Shown: piece after piece, positions 47,630-58,015 of the stretch
How the letters are laid out: every line of letters begins with the position of its first letter
How positions within the stretch are numbered: the first letter of the stretch is position 1
From: Pararhodobacter sp. SW119
Lineage (GTDB): Bacteria > Pseudomonadota > Alphaproteobacteria > Rhodobacterales > Rhodobacteraceae
Reading direction: 5' to 3'
Assembly (NCBI RefSeq): GCF_017811755.1
Contig: NZ_JADDJF010000016.1
Span: 25,601-89,600 of the forward strand
DNA length: 64,000 bases
Program-made: the position numbers and the translations under genes
The notes under the pieces: model-generated
What the model was told of the DNA's origin: nothing
The model's database searches: none
The model's input: only the letters and a program-made list of their open reading frames with translations

Positions 47630-48055
47630 ATGGACATACGCCCGTTGGATTCCAACTACGCGGTCACCCCGCAGATCACGCCCGAGGATATCCCGGATAT
47701 CGCCGCGGCGGGCTTCGACACCGTGATCTGCAACCGGCCCGACGGCGAGAACCCGCCCGACCTGAACGCCGAGACCCTGCGCCCGAAGATCGAGGCGGCG
47801 GGCATGAAGCTGGTGGTCAACCCGATCGTCGGCGGCGCGCTGAACATGGAGAACGTGGCGGCGCAGAAGGCGGCGATCGAGGGGGGCGGCAAGGTCCTCG
47901 CCTATTGCGCCTCGGGAAACCGGTCGTCGATCGCCTGGGCGCTCGCGCTTGCCGGAACCCGCCCGACCGAGGAACTGGTCGCGGCGGGCGAGAAATACGG
48001 CTACCAGACCCCGCAGTTCCGCGATCTGATCGAGAAGCTGGCGCGCGAGGGCTAG
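47630..48055 (+). CDS. TIGR01244/DUF442-family sulfurtransferase or phosphatase-like protein
   Basis: The product is 141 aa. MDIRPLDSNYAVTPQITPED at the start and YCASGNRSSIAWALA (C-x5-R active-site loop) match the BLH/DUF442 family. In other bacteria this domain is fused to a beta-lactamase-like persulfide dioxygenase and takes part in sulfide metabolism. Here it stands alone. No close canonical ribosome-binding site is seen before the ATG at 47630 (AGAGGATAGAACCGAA). Confidence 0.8.
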   Translation: MDIRPLDSNYAVTPQITPEDIPDIAAAGFDTVICNRPDGENPPDLNAETLRPKIEAAGMKLVVNPIVGGALNMENVAAQKAAIEGGGKVLAYCASGNRSSIAWALALAGTRPTEELVAAGEKYGYQTPQFRDLIEKLAREG

Positions 48056-48225
48056 GTTGCGGACCGGACGCAGTCATCGCCGCGCGCGCCAAAAATTCGT
48101 CCGAAAAGGCATGTTGAGCCTGCCGGTCCAAGCGTGGACCGGACGCCAACGTGTTGATCTTCCTGCCAAACGCTACCGGCGTTAACCGAAAATAAAGCAT
48201 CGGGCGCCGCCCCGCGGGCGCCGGG

Positions 48226-49155
48226 TCAGCGGCCCCGGATGCGCGGGTCAAGCGCGTCGCGCAGCCCGTCGCCGATGTAGTTCACACTGAGCACGGTGAG
48301 CGAGATGAACACCCCCGGCCAGACGACGCGCGCCGGGTACTGCTCGATCCAGTCGCGCCCGTCATAGAGGATGCGCCCCCAGGTCGGGAAATCCGGCGGG
48401 AAGCCGAGGCCTAGGAACGACAGCGCCGATTCGGTGATGATCGCCGAGGCGATGCCCAGCGTCGCCGAGACCATGATCGGCGACATCACGTTGGGCAGGA
48501 TGTGGCGGGTGTTGATGCGCCGTGACGGCGTCCCGATGGACCGCGCCGCAAGCACGAACTCACGCTCCTTCAGGGCCAGGACATCGCCGCGCACGATCCG
48601 CGCGGTCTGCATCCAGCTGGTGATGGCGATGGCCACCACGATCAGCACGAACACCCCCATCGCCTGTCCGAACACCCCTTCGAGCACGTCACGAAACAGC
48701 GCCACCAGGATCAGCAGAAGCGGCAGCAGCGGCAGCGCCAGAAACAGGTCGGTGGTGCGCATCAGCGGCGCGTCGAGCGCGCGGAAATAGCCGGCCAGCA
48801 CCCCTATCAGCGTACCGACCAGAAGCCCCAGAAGCATCGCGGTCATGCCGACGGCGACCGACACGCGGCCTCCGTACATCATCCGCGCCAGGATATCGCG
48901 GCCAAGCTGGTCGGTCCCCATCGGATGCGTCCAGCTGCTGCCCTGGTTGCGCGAGCGGATATCGATATGCCCGGGATCGAACGACCAGAGCCAGGGACCG
49001 ACGGTCACGAACAGGATGATCGAGACGAAGACGATCATCCCCACCATGGCGCCCTTGTGGGTCTTGAACTGGTCCCAGACGTCCCACCACTGGTTGCGCG
49101 GCGGACGCAGGTCGTGGATGTCCTCGGCGGCGGGCGCGGGGGCGGCATCAGTCAT
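48226..49155 (-). CDS. Peptide ABC transporter permease (DppC/OppC type)
   Basis: The product is 309 aa. There are about six transmembrane helices, and the first is separated from the rest by a periplasmic loop with HPMGTDQLGRDILARMMYGGR, the OppC signature. The EAA loop, VLALKEREFVLAARSIGTPS, contacts the ATPases. It starts at 49155, overlapping the DppB-like stop by 8 bp. It is the last gene of the peptide importer operon. Confidence 0.9.
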   Translation of the reverse strand: MTDAAPAPAAEDIHDLRPPRNQWWDVWDQFKTHKGAMVGMIVFVSIILFVTVGPWLWSFDPGHIDIRSRNQGSSWTHPMGTDQLGRDILARMMYGGRVSVAVGMTAMLLGLLVGTLIGVLAGYFRALDAPLMRTTDLFLALPLLPLLLILVALFRDVLEGVFGQAMGVFVLIVVAIAITSWMQTARIVRGDVLALKEREFVLAARSIGTPSRRINTRHILPNVMSPIMVSATLGIASAIITESALSFLGLGFPPDFPTWGRILYDGRDWIEQYPARVVWPGVFISLTVLSVNYIGDGLRDALDPRIRGR

Positions 49156-50155
49156 AGCGGATCCTCGGGTCGAGAATGCCGTAGAGAACATCGGCGATCA
49201 GGTTGAAGAACACGATCAGGATCGCGAAGATGAAGGTGATCGTCTGGACCATGGGCCAGTCGCTGGCGTAGATCGCGCGGATCAGCGCGTCGCCCAGCCC
49301 GTTCACGCGGAAGATCTGCTCGGTGATGATGGCGCCGGTGAAGACCGTGGGAATGCCGATGGCGATCACGGTGACGACCGGGATCATCGAGTTGCGCAAC
49401 ACATGCACCATCACCACGGTCTGTTCGCGCATGCCCTTGGCGCGGGCGGTGCGCACGTAGTCCTGGTTCAGGTTGTCCAGCATCGAGGCGCGCATGAAGC
49501 GGCTGATCTGGCTGGCGTTGTAGAGCGCCAGAACCGCGACCGGCATGACGATCTGGCTGACCTGGCGGACGAAGCTGTCCCAGTCGGTCACGCTCAGCGT
49601 CGTGTCGTACATCGACGGGAACCAGCCCAGCCAGACCGAGAAGATCAGGATGAAGACGACGCCCGTAAAGAAGGTCGGCACCGAGAAGCCGACCATCGAC
49701 ACGAATGTCCCGACCTGGTCGAACCAGGAATACTGCCGATAGGCCGAAATCACCCCGATCGGCAGGGCGATCAGGATGCCGAAGACATAGCCCAGTCCCA
49801 CCACCCACAGCGTTTGCGGAATCCGCTGGACGATGATGTCGCCGACCGGCGAGCGCGTCTGCCAGGACAAGATGCGCGGCCCGTCCGGGGCGATGTCCCA
49901 GCCGGTGGCGCCGGCGATCATGTGCAGCGGCTCGTTGATGACCATCATCTGGAGCCACTTGACGTAGCGGATCAGCACCGGCTCGCCCAGGCCAAGCGCG
50001 GCGCGGATCTCCTCGCGGATCTCCATGGGGATCGTCAGCGGCAGGCTCGACGTCGGATCGCCCGGTGCCATGTCGAGCATCAGGAAGACGACCAGACTGA
50101 TGATCAGGACGGTCGGAACGGCGAAGGCAAGGCGCCGCAGCGTGTAGGTTAACAT
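49148..50155 (-). CDS. Peptide ABC transporter permease (DppB/OppB type)
   Basis: The product is 335 aa. MLTYTLRRLAFAVPTVLIISLVVF is the OppB N-terminal helix, LDMAPGDP a family motif, and the EAA loop is LNQDYVRTARAKGMREQTVV. Six helices are predicted. It starts 80 bp downstream of the binding-protein gene, after the hairpin at 50187-50222, and overlaps the DppC-like gene by 8 bp. Confidence 0.9.
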   Translation of the reverse strand: MLTYTLRRLAFAVPTVLIISLVVFLMLDMAPGDPTSSLPLTIPMEIREEIRAALGLGEPVLIRYVKWLQMMVINEPLHMIAGATGWDIAPDGPRILSWQTRSPVGDIIVQRIPQTLWVVGLGYVFGILIALPIGVISAYRQYSWFDQVGTFVSMVGFSVPTFFTGVVFILIFSVWLGWFPSMYDTTLSVTDWDSFVRQVSQIVMPVAVLALYNASQISRFMRASMLDNLNQDYVRTARAKGMREQTVVMVHVLRNSMIPVVTVIAIGIPTVFTGAIITEQIFRVNGLGDALIRAIYASDWPMVQTITFIFAILIVFFNLIADVLYGILDPRIRYD

Positions 50156-50186
50156 CGATCAGCCCCTGCGGATTGGGCAGTGGTCG

Positions 50187-50222
50187 GGAAAAAGGGCCCG
50201 CCCCGGCAGGACCGGGGCGGGC
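50187..50222 (-). terminator. Attenuator-like hairpin between the binding protein and permease genes
   Basis: Read on minus, an 11-bp stem GCCCGCCCCGG / CCGGGGCGGGC (50212-50222 and 50196-50206) with a five-base loop is followed by CCTTTTTCCC. It lies 14 bp past the binding-protein stop and before the permease pair. It would reduce permease transcripts relative to the binding protein. Confidence 0.75.
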
Positions 50223-50235
50223 GATCAGGCGCGGA

Positions 50236-51951
50236 TCACTCCTCGATCCGGTACCACTCGGCCTGGTTCCAGTGCTCGGAGTCCCAGACGTTGAGGACGA
50301 CACCGCCCAGCGTGTTCGCCTTGGCCGAAACCCGGCCGCGCGCGACCAGCGGCAGATGGGCATAGTCCTGCACGAAGATGTCGTTGAGCTGGATCACCAG
50401 TTCCTGACGCCGTGCCGGTTCGGGCTCGCGGTTCAGTTCGGCCCAGAGCGCGTCATACTCCTCGTTGCAGTAGCGGTTGATGTTCTGGCCCTGCCACTGC
50501 GTCTCGGGGCGGGGTTCGCGGCCGCAGCGACGCTGCTCCAGGTGCGGCGTCGGATCGGTCCCCTCGAAGAGCGAGGCGTACATCTCGACGTCAGCCCAGA
50601 ACTTCACGTAGGTATCCGGGCTCGACGGGTCGGACCCGAAGAACACGCTGGCGTCGATGTTGCGCAGCTGTGCTTCCACCCCGATCTCGCGCCACCACTG
50701 CTGGATCAGCGCCTGGAAGTCCTGACGCACCGCGTTGGTCGAGGTCTGGAACAGAAGCTCCAGCCGCTCGCCGTCCTTCACGCGGATGCCGTCCGACCCG
50801 CGTTCCCAGCCGGCTTCGTCCAGAAGCGCGTTGGCGCGGTCGATGTCCTGCACCAGGCAGTCGTCGTTGTTCGGAGACACCATGGCAGGGGGCGCGACGA
50901 TGAAGTTGCAGGCCGGCCGCCCGGTTGGCCCGTAACCGATCTCGGTCAGCAACTCGCGGTCGATGGCGCGGGAAAGCGCCTCGCGCACGCGGATGTCGGT
51001 CAGGATCGGGTGCGGATGCATCCGGGTGCCACGCTCGTCATCGGGCAGGTCGGGCGACGGATCGGTGAAGTTGATCTCGATCCGCTCCATCAGCGGGCCG
51101 AAATCGACCAGCAGTTCGCCCCGCCCGCCGGCCTCCATCTGCGCGATCACCTCGGGGGCGAGCTGCAGGTTCCAGGCATAGTCCATCTCGCCGGTCTGGA
51201 AGACCGCGCGCGCCGCACCGGTCGCGTCGCCGCCGCCGGCCCAGGTGATGGTCTCGAAATAGGGCTGGTTGGCGACGCGGTAGTTTTCGTTCATGACGAA
51301 CTCGACCACGTCGTTGGGCCGCAGGTTGGCGACCTTGTAGGGGCCGGTGCCGATCGGGGCGAAGTTCTGATCGGTGCATTCCGGCGCCCGCGCGCCCATG
51401 CAGTTTTCGAACTGCGCCCGCTGGATGATCGGGGAACCCGCGCCGACGAAGGGCAGGTAGGGGTTGGGCGTCGCATCCTCGAAGGTGATGCGGATCGTGT
51501 GGTCGTCCACGGCCTCGACGCTCTCGATCCCGGCGAAGCGGTCGCGATAGGCGCAGCCGCCTTCCGGGTGGGTGCAGTATTCATAGGTGAAGACCACATC
51601 GCCGGCGGTGACGTCGGTCCCGTCGGACCACACCAGCCCCTCCTTCAGGCGCCAGGTGATGGACATCAGATCCTCGGCGACGCCGCCGTTGTCCAGCGTC
51701 GGGATCTCCTCGGCCAGCCAGGCGACCAGCTGCCCTTCGTTGTCGAACCGCGCCAGCGGCTCCAGCACGATCGAGGCGGCGTTCATCTCCTTCGTGCCGC
51801 CCGACAGGAACGGGTTCATCGTCGAAACCGCCTGCCAGTAGATCACGTTGAGGTGCCCGCTCGAGCCCCGCTCGCGTTCTTGCGCCGTTGCCAGCGCCGG
51901 GACAAGCGCCAGTGCAGCGACCGCCCCCATCAATGCCGTTCTGCGTTTCAT
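50236..51951 (-). CDS. Peptide ABC transporter substrate-binding protein (SBP family 5)
   Basis: The product is 571 aa. The signal peptide ([23 protein letters not shown]) is cut near residue 23. The SBP_bac_5 fold shows [48 protein letters not shown] (the family signature), [10 protein letters not shown], and [14 protein letters not shown]. It captures peptides or related nitrogen compounds in the periplasm. Its ATG overlaps the stop of the upstream ATPase gene (ATGA). Several cysteines (for example [14 protein letters not shown]) suggest disulfides. Confidence 0.9.
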   Translation of the reverse strand: MKRRTALMGAVAALALVPALATAQERERGSSGHLNVIYWQAVSTMNPFLSGGTKEMNAASIVLEPLARFDNEGQLVAWLAEEIPTLDNGGVAEDLMSITWRLKEGLVWSDGTDVTAGDVVFTYEYCTHPEGGCAYRDRFAGIESVEAVDDHTIRITFEDATPNPYLPFVGAGSPIIQRAQFENCMGARAPECTDQNFAPIGTGPYKVANLRPNDVVEFVMNENYRVANQPYFETITWAGGGDATGAARAVFQTGEMDYAWNLQLAPEVIAQMEAGGRGELLVDFGPLMERIEINFTDPSPDLPDDERGTRMHPHPILTDIRVREALSRAIDRELLTEIGYGPTGRPACNFIVAPPAMVSPNNDDCLVQDIDRANALLDEAGWERGSDGIRVKDGERLELLFQTSTNAVRQDFQALIQQWWREIGVEAQLRNIDASVFFGSDPSSPDTYVKFWADVEMYASLFEGTDPTPHLEQRRCGREPRPETQWQGQNINRYCNEEYDALWAELNREPEPARRQELVIQLNDIFVQDYAHLPLVARGRVSAKANTLGGVVLNVWDSEHWNQAEWYRIEE

Positions 51952-53015
51952 GCATTCTCTCCTTGTTGGATATGCTCGGACCTCGTCGTGGCGCCGGTTG
52001 AACCCGCGCTCGTGGTTATATTGTGCCGGGTGGCGTCGTGCAGGTGACACGCCACGAACCGCCCGGGCGCGACCTCCTGGAACGCGGGGTCGATCCGGTG
52101 GCAGATCTCCATCACCTTCGGGCAGCGGGTGCAGAAGTTGCACCCTTCCGGCGGGTTGGACGGCGAGGGCACGTCACCCGTCAGGATGATCCGCTCGACC
52201 TTCTCTTCCAGCCAGGGGTCCGGCTCCGGCACGGCCGACAGCAGGGCCTCGGTATAGGGATGCAGCGGCGACTGGTAGAGCGCGTCGCGCGGGGCGAGCT
52301 CGACGACCTTGCCCAGGTACATCACCGCCACCCGGTCGGCGATGTGCTTGACCATGCTCAGGTCGTGGCTGATGAACATGTAGGTCAGGCCGAACCGCTC
52401 CTGCAACTCCTCCAGCAGGTTGACGACCTGCGCCTGGATGGACACGTCCAGCGCGGCGATGGGTTCGTCGCAGACGATGAACTTCGGGTTCAGGGCCAGC
52501 GCGCGCGCGATCCCGATCCGCTGGCGCTGCCCGCCGGAAAACGCGTGCGGATAGCGATTGGCGAAATTGCGGTTCAGGCCGACCGCGTCCATCAGCTCGT
52601 AGACCCGCTCCAACCGCTCCTTGCCGGTCAGCTTGCCGTGTTCCTCCAGCGGTTCGGCGATGATCGAGGCGACCGTCATGCGGGGATTCAGGCACGCCTG
52701 CGGGTCCTGAAAGACCATCTGCATCATCGGCCGCAGCTTGCGCAACTGCGCCTGGCTCAGGTGCGAGATGTCCCGCCCGTCGATCGTAACCGACCCTTCG
52801 GTGATATCGTAGAGCCGAAGCACCGCGCGACCGCAGGTTGACTTGCCGCAGCCCGACTCGCCGACGATGCCCAGGGTTTCCCCCTCGTAGATATCGAACG
52901 AAACGCCATCCACCGCCTTGACCGCACCGACCTGGCGGCGCAGCAGCCCGCCGAGGATCGGGAAATGCATCTTGAGGTTCTTCACCTCGACCAGTTTCTT
53001 GCGCCCGTTGCTCAT
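51948..53015 (-). CDS. Peptide ABC transporter ATP-binding protein (DppF/OppF type)
   Basis: The product is 355 aa. Walker A is [15 protein letters not shown], the ABC signature is [15 protein letters not shown], Walker B is [12 protein letters not shown], and the switch His is in FISHDLSM. The C-terminal oligopeptide extension carries the Cys motif [16 protein letters not shown], which in homologues binds an Fe-S cluster. The start overlaps the DppD-like stop by 4 bp. Confidence 0.9.
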   Translation of the reverse strand: MSNGRKKLVEVKNLKMHFPILGGLLRRQVGAVKAVDGVSFDIYEGETLGIVGESGCGKSTCGRAVLRLYDITEGSVTIDGRDISHLSQAQLRKLRPMMQMVFQDPQACLNPRMTVASIIAEPLEEHGKLTGKERLERVYELMDAVGLNRNFANRYPHAFSGGQRQRIGIARALALNPKFIVCDEPIAALDVSIQAQVVNLLEELQERFGLTYMFISHDLSMVKHIADRVAVMYLGKVVELAPRDALYQSPLHPYTEALLSAVPEPDPWLEEKVERIILTGDVPSPSNPPEGCNFCTRCPKVMEICHRIDPAFQEVAPGRFVACHLHDATRHNITTSAGSTGATTRSEHIQQGENA

Positions 53016-54010
53016 ACCGGCTGGCCCGTCCGGTGGTCCCAGAAACACGCGGTGTCGTGGTTTTTGCCGATATCGCGCCGCGGGGGATTCTGCCGGTGGC
53101 AACGGTCGAAGGCATGGTCGCAGCGGGCGCGGAACGGGCAGGCGGCAGGGTGCGCGCCCAGCATCGGCGGCTGCCCCTCGATCACGCGCAGCTTGTCCTC
53201 GCGCGGTTCGCGCAGCTTCGGCACGGTCCTGAGCAGCGCGCGGGTGTAGGGATGGGCGGGGTCGGCGAAGATCTCGCGCACCGGCCCGTGTTCCACCACC
53301 TGGCCGCCATACATCACCATCACCCGGTCGGCGATGCCGGCGATGACGCCCAGGTCGTGCGTGATCCAGATGATCGCCATGCCAAGGCGCTGGCGCAGTT
53401 CCTTGACCAGTTCGATGATCTGCGCCTGGATGGTCACGTCCAGCGCCGTCGTCGGCTCGTCGGCGATCAGCACCTTGGGGTCGCAGGCGAGCGCGATGGC
53501 GATCATCACCCGCTGCCGCATCCCTCCCGAGAACTGGTGCGGAAAGTCCTTCAGCCGCCGCTCGGCATCGGGAATGCCGACCAGTTCCAGAAGCTCGGTG
53601 GCCCGCGCCCGCGCCCGCTTGCGATCCATGCCCATGTGCTTGCGCAACGGCTCGATGATCTGGAAACCGACCGTGAAGACCGGGTTCAGGCTGGTCATCG
53701 GGTCCTGAAAGACAAAACCCACTTCGCGCCCGCGGACCCTGCGCAACCCCTCCGGCGTGGCCTTCAGCAGGTCGCGCCCGGCCAGCATGACCTCGCCCTC
53801 GCGCACCTCGGCGGGGGGCGATGGCAGCAGTCCCAGAAGTGACATCATCGTGACCGACTTGCCCGAACCGGATTCGCCCACGACGCCCAGCAGTTCCCCG
53901 GGTTTCAGGCTGAAACTGACCGAGTTCACTGCATGGATATCGCCGGCGCGCGTGTGGAACACGGTCTTCAGGTTCTTGACATCAAGAACGGGCACGGCCC
54001 CATCGGGCAT
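53012..54010 (-). CDS. Peptide ABC transporter ATP-binding protein (DppD/OppD type)
   Basis: The product is 332 aa. Walker A is [18 protein letters not shown], the signature is [15 protein letters not shown], Walker B is [12 protein letters not shown], and the switch is ITHDLGV. The C-terminal Cys region is [16 protein letters not shown]. The ATG at 54010 has GGGGAGGGATGT upstream and is the first gene of the importer operon, divergent from the argE-like gene (203 bp between starts). In order, the five genes are ATPase, ATPase, binding protein, permease, permease. Confidence 0.9.
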   Translation of the reverse strand: MPDGAVPVLDVKNLKTVFHTRAGDIHAVNSVSFSLKPGELLGVVGESGSGKSVTMMSLLGLLPSPPAEVREGEVMLAGRDLLKATPEGLRRVRGREVGFVFQDPMTSLNPVFTVGFQIIEPLRKHMGMDRKRARARATELLELVGIPDAERRLKDFPHQFSGGMRQRVMIAIALACDPKVLIADEPTTALDVTIQAQIIELVKELRQRLGMAIIWITHDLGVIAGIADRVMVMYGGQVVEHGPVREIFADPAHPYTRALLRTVPKLREPREDKLRVIEGQPPMLGAHPAACPFRARCDHAFDRCHRQNPPRRDIGKNHDTACFWDHRTGQPV

Positions 54011-54213
54011 ACATCCCTCCCCAGGGAAAAGTTGTTGTCTTGCGCCCGTTTTCGGGTTCGCGTTGGCGCCACCTTTACAACAAACGCGCGACCCGGCAAG
54101 ACAAAATCCCGAGGGGGACTGTCGGCATTGCGCCGACGCCGCCCCGACTGCCCGGTTCTTGCGCATCGCGCGCGGCCCCCGGGCAACGCGCCGGCCTACC
54201 AGAGGAGAGATCG

Positions 54214-55386
54214 ATGCCCAGCCCCGAAGTCCTGTCGCCGCGCGCCATTCTGGAACGTCTTGTCGCCTTTCCCACGATCAGCGCCGACAGCAACCTGCCG
54301 CTGATCGACTGGGTCGCGGACTACCTTGCCGGGAATGGCATCGCCTCGACCCGCGTTCCCTCGCCCTGCGGCATGAAGGCGCATATTTTCGCCCAGACCG
54401 GCCCGGCGGTCCCCGGCGGCGTGGTGCTGTCGGGACACAGCGACGTCGTCCCGGTGGAGGGGCAGGCCTGGACCACCGACCCCTGGACGCTGACCGAGAA
54501 GGACGGCGCCCTCTACGGTCGCGGCACCTGCGACATGAAGGGGTTCGTCGCCCTGTCGATCGCCGCGATGGTCAAGGCCGCGCAGATGCCCCTCGCGCGC
54601 CCGCTGCAACTGGCGCTCTCCTATGATGAGGAGGTGGGCTGCATGGCGGTCGCCGACCTGGTCGAGGCGATGGTCGGCGCGCTGCCGCGGGCGGCGGCGG
54701 TCATCGTCGGCGAGCCGTCGATGATGAAGCTCGTGACCGGCCACAAGGGGGGCTTGGGCTACCGCGCGCAGGTGCGCGGCCATGCCGTCCATTCCTCGCG
54801 CCAGCCCCACGGCGTCAACGCGGTGATGGAAGGGGCGCGCCTGATCGACTGGGCCAACCGCTGCAACGCCGAAAACGCCGCCCGCCCGCCCTCGCCCGAG
54901 GCTGCGGCCTTCGACCCCCCCTTCACCACCATCAACGTCGGCCGCATCAGCGGCGGGACCGCGCACAACATCACCGCGCAGGATTGCTGGTTCGACCTGA
55001 CCTTCCGCGTCGTCCCCGGCGAAGCGCCCGAGGACTGGGCCGCCCGCGCCAATGCCGAGGCCGCGCGCATCTCCGCCGGCATGCAGGCCATCCAGCCCGA
55101 GAGCGGCATCACGCTTGAGCAGGTCTTCCACGCCCCGGCCCTGACCCCCGAGGTCGGTGGCCCCGCCGAGGCGATGGTCCGCCGGCTGACCGGCGACAAC
55201 GCCCGCCACGTCGTCAGCTACGGCACCGAGGGCGGGCAGTTCCAGGCCCGCGGCTACTCGGTCGTCGTCTGCGGCCCGGGCGACATCGCCCAGGCCCACC
55301 AACCCGACGAGTTCGTCACCCTCGCGCAGTTCGCCGCCGCCGAGACGTTCCTCGATCGCCTGCTCGATGATCTCTGCGCGCCCTGA
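54214..55386 (+). CDS. argE: Acetylornithine deacetylase-type M20 peptidase
   Basis: The product is 390 aa. Metal ligands are seen in VVLSGHSDVVPVEG, GRGTCDMKGFVAL and LSYDEEVGC, and FTTINVGRISGGTAHN and DEFVTLAQF are ArgE-like. It deacetylates N-acetylornithine or related N-acyl amino acids. The ATG at 54214 follows AGAGGAGAG. Its position beside a peptide importer and two amidohydrolases may point to catabolism of imported N-acyl amino acids rather than arginine synthesis. Confidence 0.85.
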   Translation: MPSPEVLSPRAILERLVAFPTISADSNLPLIDWVADYLAGNGIASTRVPSPCGMKAHIFAQTGPAVPGGVVLSGHSDVVPVEGQAWTTDPWTLTEKDGALYGRGTCDMKGFVALSIAAMVKAAQMPLARPLQLALSYDEEVGCMAVADLVEAMVGALPRAAAVIVGEPSMMKLVTGHKGGLGYRAQVRGHAVHSSRQPHGVNAVMEGARLIDWANRCNAENAARPPSPEAAAFDPPFTTINVGRISGGTAHNITAQDCWFDLTFRVVPGEAPEDWAARANAEAARISAGMQAIQPESGITLEQVFHAPALTPEVGGPAEAMVRRLTGDNARHVVSYGTEGGQFQARGYSVVVCGPGDIAQAHQPDEFVTLAQFAAAETFLDRLLDDLCAP

Positions 55387-55660
55387 CACCGGCGGCGACA
55401 GGGGCCTGGCCGCTTCACGCGGGCCGTGCCAGAAGTTTCATTGCGGTTAACGGCGCCGATTCCGTGTTTTGATGCAATGCCTTGCGGAATGGTCCGCATG
55501 CGGACCGACGCCCGTTTCGACACCGTTTCCCACGTCCGTGCAAAGGCGCGCGCCATACAGGCCTCGGCCTGCGCCGACCGGACGCCCGATCCCGGCCCCT
55601 TGCCCTCGCGTTCGGTTCGCGCGAATACACAGCCGAAGCATCCGCAGCGGAGCCCGCGTC

Positions 55661-56827
55661 ATGCCCGTCAAGAACCGATTTGCCGACCTGCATCCCGCCT
55701 TGACGGCGCTGCGGCATGATTTCCACCAGCACCCGGAATTGCTCTACGATGTCCACCGCACCGCCGGCATCGTCGCCGCGAAGCTGCGCGAATTCGGCTG
55801 CGACGAGGTCGTGGAAGGCGTCGGGCGCACCGGCGTCGTCGGCGTGATCCGCGGGCGCGCCACCGCCTCGGGCCACGTCGTCGGCCTGCGCGCCGACATG
55901 GACGCCCTGCCCATTCACGAGGTCACCGGTGCGCCCCATGCCTCGAAGACGCCCGGCAAGATGCACGCCTGCGGCCATGACGGGCACACGGTGATGCTGC
56001 TCGGCGCGGCCCAGTACCTGGCCGAGACGCGCAATTTCGATGGCACCGCCGTGGTCATCTTCCAGCCCGCCGAGGAGGGCGGCGCCGGCGGCCTCGCGAT
56101 GGTCGAGGATGGCATGATGGACCGCTTCGGCATCCACGAGGTTTACGGCCTGCACAACATGCCGGGCATCCCCGCCGGCCAGTTCGCCATTCGCGAGGGC
56201 GCCATGCTCGCCTCTGCCGACGAGTTCACGATCACCGTCACCGGCCGCGGCGGCCATGCCGGCATGCCGCACCGGGCCATCGACACGACCCTGGTCGCCA
56301 GCCACATCGTCGTCGCGCTCCAGTCCATCGTGTCGCGCAATGCCGACCCGCTGGGCTCCATCGTCGTGACCGTGGGCAGTTTCCATACCGACAGCACGGC
56401 CTCGAACGTGATCGCGCATGCCGCGAAGCTCCAGGGAACCGTGCGCTGCCTCGAACCCGGCCTGCGCGACCTGGCCGAGGAACGGGTGAAGGCGCTGGCG
56501 ACCGGCACCGCCATGGCCTACGGCGCCAGCGCCGAGGTGCATTACGAACGCGGCTATCCGGTGACCATGAACACGCCCGAGAATACCGAGTTCGCCGCCG
56601 CGGCTGCCACCGCCGTCTCCGGGCATGTCGACCGCGAGGTGCGCCCGATCATGCCCGCCGAGGATTTCTCGTTCATGCTCGAAGCGCGCCCCGGCGCCTA
56701 CATCTTCCTCGGCAATGGCGACAGCGCCCAGTGCCACCACCCCGCCTACGACTTCAACGACACGATCATCCCCGCCGGCAGCAGCTGGTTCGCCACGCTG
56801 GCCGAACAGCGCATGCCCATCGCCTGA
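55661..56827 (+). CDS. M20 aminoacylase/amidohydrolase, tandem copy 1
   Basis: The product is 388 aa in the HipO/AbgA (aminoacylase-hippuricase) group. Metal motifs are HACGHDGHTVMLLGAA, FQPAEEGGAGG and LHNMPG, and the C-terminal ligand is in MPAEDFSFML. The start MPVKNRFADL is shared with the next gene. It probably releases an acyl group from N-acyl amino acids. The ATG at 55661 lies 274 bp after the argE-like stop; a motif-containing gap separates them. Confidence 0.88.
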   Translation: MPVKNRFADLHPALTALRHDFHQHPELLYDVHRTAGIVAAKLREFGCDEVVEGVGRTGVVGVIRGRATASGHVVGLRADMDALPIHEVTGAPHASKTPGKMHACGHDGHTVMLLGAAQYLAETRNFDGTAVVIFQPAEEGGAGGLAMVEDGMMDRFGIHEVYGLHNMPGIPAGQFAIREGAMLASADEFTITVTGRGGHAGMPHRAIDTTLVASHIVVALQSIVSRNADPLGSIVVTVGSFHTDSTASNVIAHAAKLQGTVRCLEPGLRDLAEERVKALATGTAMAYGASAEVHYERGYPVTMNTPENTEFAAAAATAVSGHVDREVRPIMPAEDFSFMLEARPGAYIFLGNGDSAQCHHPAYDFNDTIIPAGSSWFATLAEQRMPIA

Positions 56828-56851
56828 TCCGACGCCCGAAAAGGAGCCTTC

Positions 56852-58015
56852 ATGCCCGTCAAGAACCGCTTTGCCGAACTGCTGCCCGAGATCACCGCCT
56901 GGCGCCGCGACTTTCACGAAAACCCGGAGCTCCTCTACGAGGTGCACCGTACCGCCGGCATCGTCGCCGAAAAGCTGCGCGAATTCGGCTGCGACGAGGT
57001 GGTCGAAGGGATCGGCCGGACGGGTGTCGTGGCCGTCATCCGCGGCCGCCAGAACGACTCGGGCAAGGTGATCGGTCTGCGCGCCGACATGGACGCCCTG
57101 CCGATCAACGAAACCACCGGCGCCGCTCACGCGTCGAAGACGCCGGGCGCGATGCATGCCTGCGGCCATGACGGTCACACCGCCATGCTTCTGGGCGCCG
57201 CGAAATACCTGGCCGAGACGCGCAACTTCGACGGCACCGCCGTCATCATCTTCCAGCCCGCCGAGGAGGGCGGCGCCGGCGCGCGCGCGATGTGCGAGGA
57301 CGGCATGCTGGAGCGTTTCGGCATTCAGGAAGTCTACGGGATGCACAACATGCCGGGCTTCCCGGTCGGCCATTTCGCCATCCGCGAGGGGGCCTTCTTT
57401 GCCGCCACCGACACTTTCCGGATCAAGCTCGAAGGCAAGGGCGGTCACGCCGCGAAACCGCAAGAGACCGTGGATACGACCGTCGTCGCCGCGCAACTCG
57501 TGACCGCATTGCAGACGGTCGCCAGCCGCAACCATGACCCGGTCAAGAACCTCGTGGTCTCCGTCACCTCGTTCCGCACCGAGTCCGAGGCGTTCAACGT
57601 CATCCCGCAGCGCGTCGAACTCAAGGGCACGGTCCGGACCATGGACCCCGAGACGCGCGCGCTGGCCGAAACCCGAATCAAGGCGCTCGCGACTGGCGTC
57701 GCCGGGGCCTTCGGCGCGACCGCGCAGGTCGACTACATGCGCGGCTACCCGGTGATGGTGAACGCGCCGGAACAGACCGCCTTCGCCGCCGAAGTGGCGA
57801 CCAAGGTCTCGGGCGGTTGCCAGACCGCGCCGCTGGTCATGGGCGGCGAGGACTTCGCCTTCATGCTCGAGGAACGCCCCGGCGCCTACATCCTTGTCGG
57901 CAACGGCAATACCGCGCAGGTCCACCACCCCGACTACGACTTCGACGACGACGCCATCCCCGCCGGCTGCAGCTGGTGGGCCGAGATCGTCGAGCAGCGC
58001 ATGCCCGCCGCCTGA
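56852..58015 (+). CDS. M20 aminoacylase/amidohydrolase, tandem copy 2
   Basis: The product is 387 aa, an evident tandem duplicate of the preceding gene. Both start MPVKNRFA, and both share AGIVA.KLREFGCDEVVEG and the HACGHDGHT, FQPAEEGGAG and HNMPG motifs, while differing clearly in the lid region (GKGGHAAKPQETVDTTVV against GRGGHAGMPHRAIDTTLV). AAAAGGAGCC precedes the ATG, 24 bp after the first copy. The two may divide substrates of the importer between them. Confidence 0.88.
   Translation: MPVKNRFAELLPEITAWRRDFHENPELLYEVHRTAGIVAEKLREFGCDEVVEGIGRTGVVAVIRGRQNDSGKVIGLRADMDALPINETTGAAHASKTPGAMHACGHDGHTAMLLGAAKYLAETRNFDGTAVIIFQPAEEGGAGARAMCEDGMLERFGIQEVYGMHNMPGFPVGHFAIREGAFFAATDTFRIKLEGKGGHAAKPQETVDTTVVAAQLVTALQTVASRNHDPVKNLVVSVTSFRTESEAFNVIPQRVELKGTVRTMDPETRALAETRIKALATGVAGAFGATAQVDYMRGYPVMVNAPEQTAFAAEVATKVSGGCQTAPLVMGGEDFAFMLEERPGAYILVGNGNTAQVHHPDYDFDDDAIPAGCSWWAEIVEQRMPAA

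Noticed and set aside
48181..48225. GGCGCC repeats after the permease genes as a terminator
   Set aside because: The stem is only six bases and partly explained by direct repeats; the following T-rich stretch is weak.
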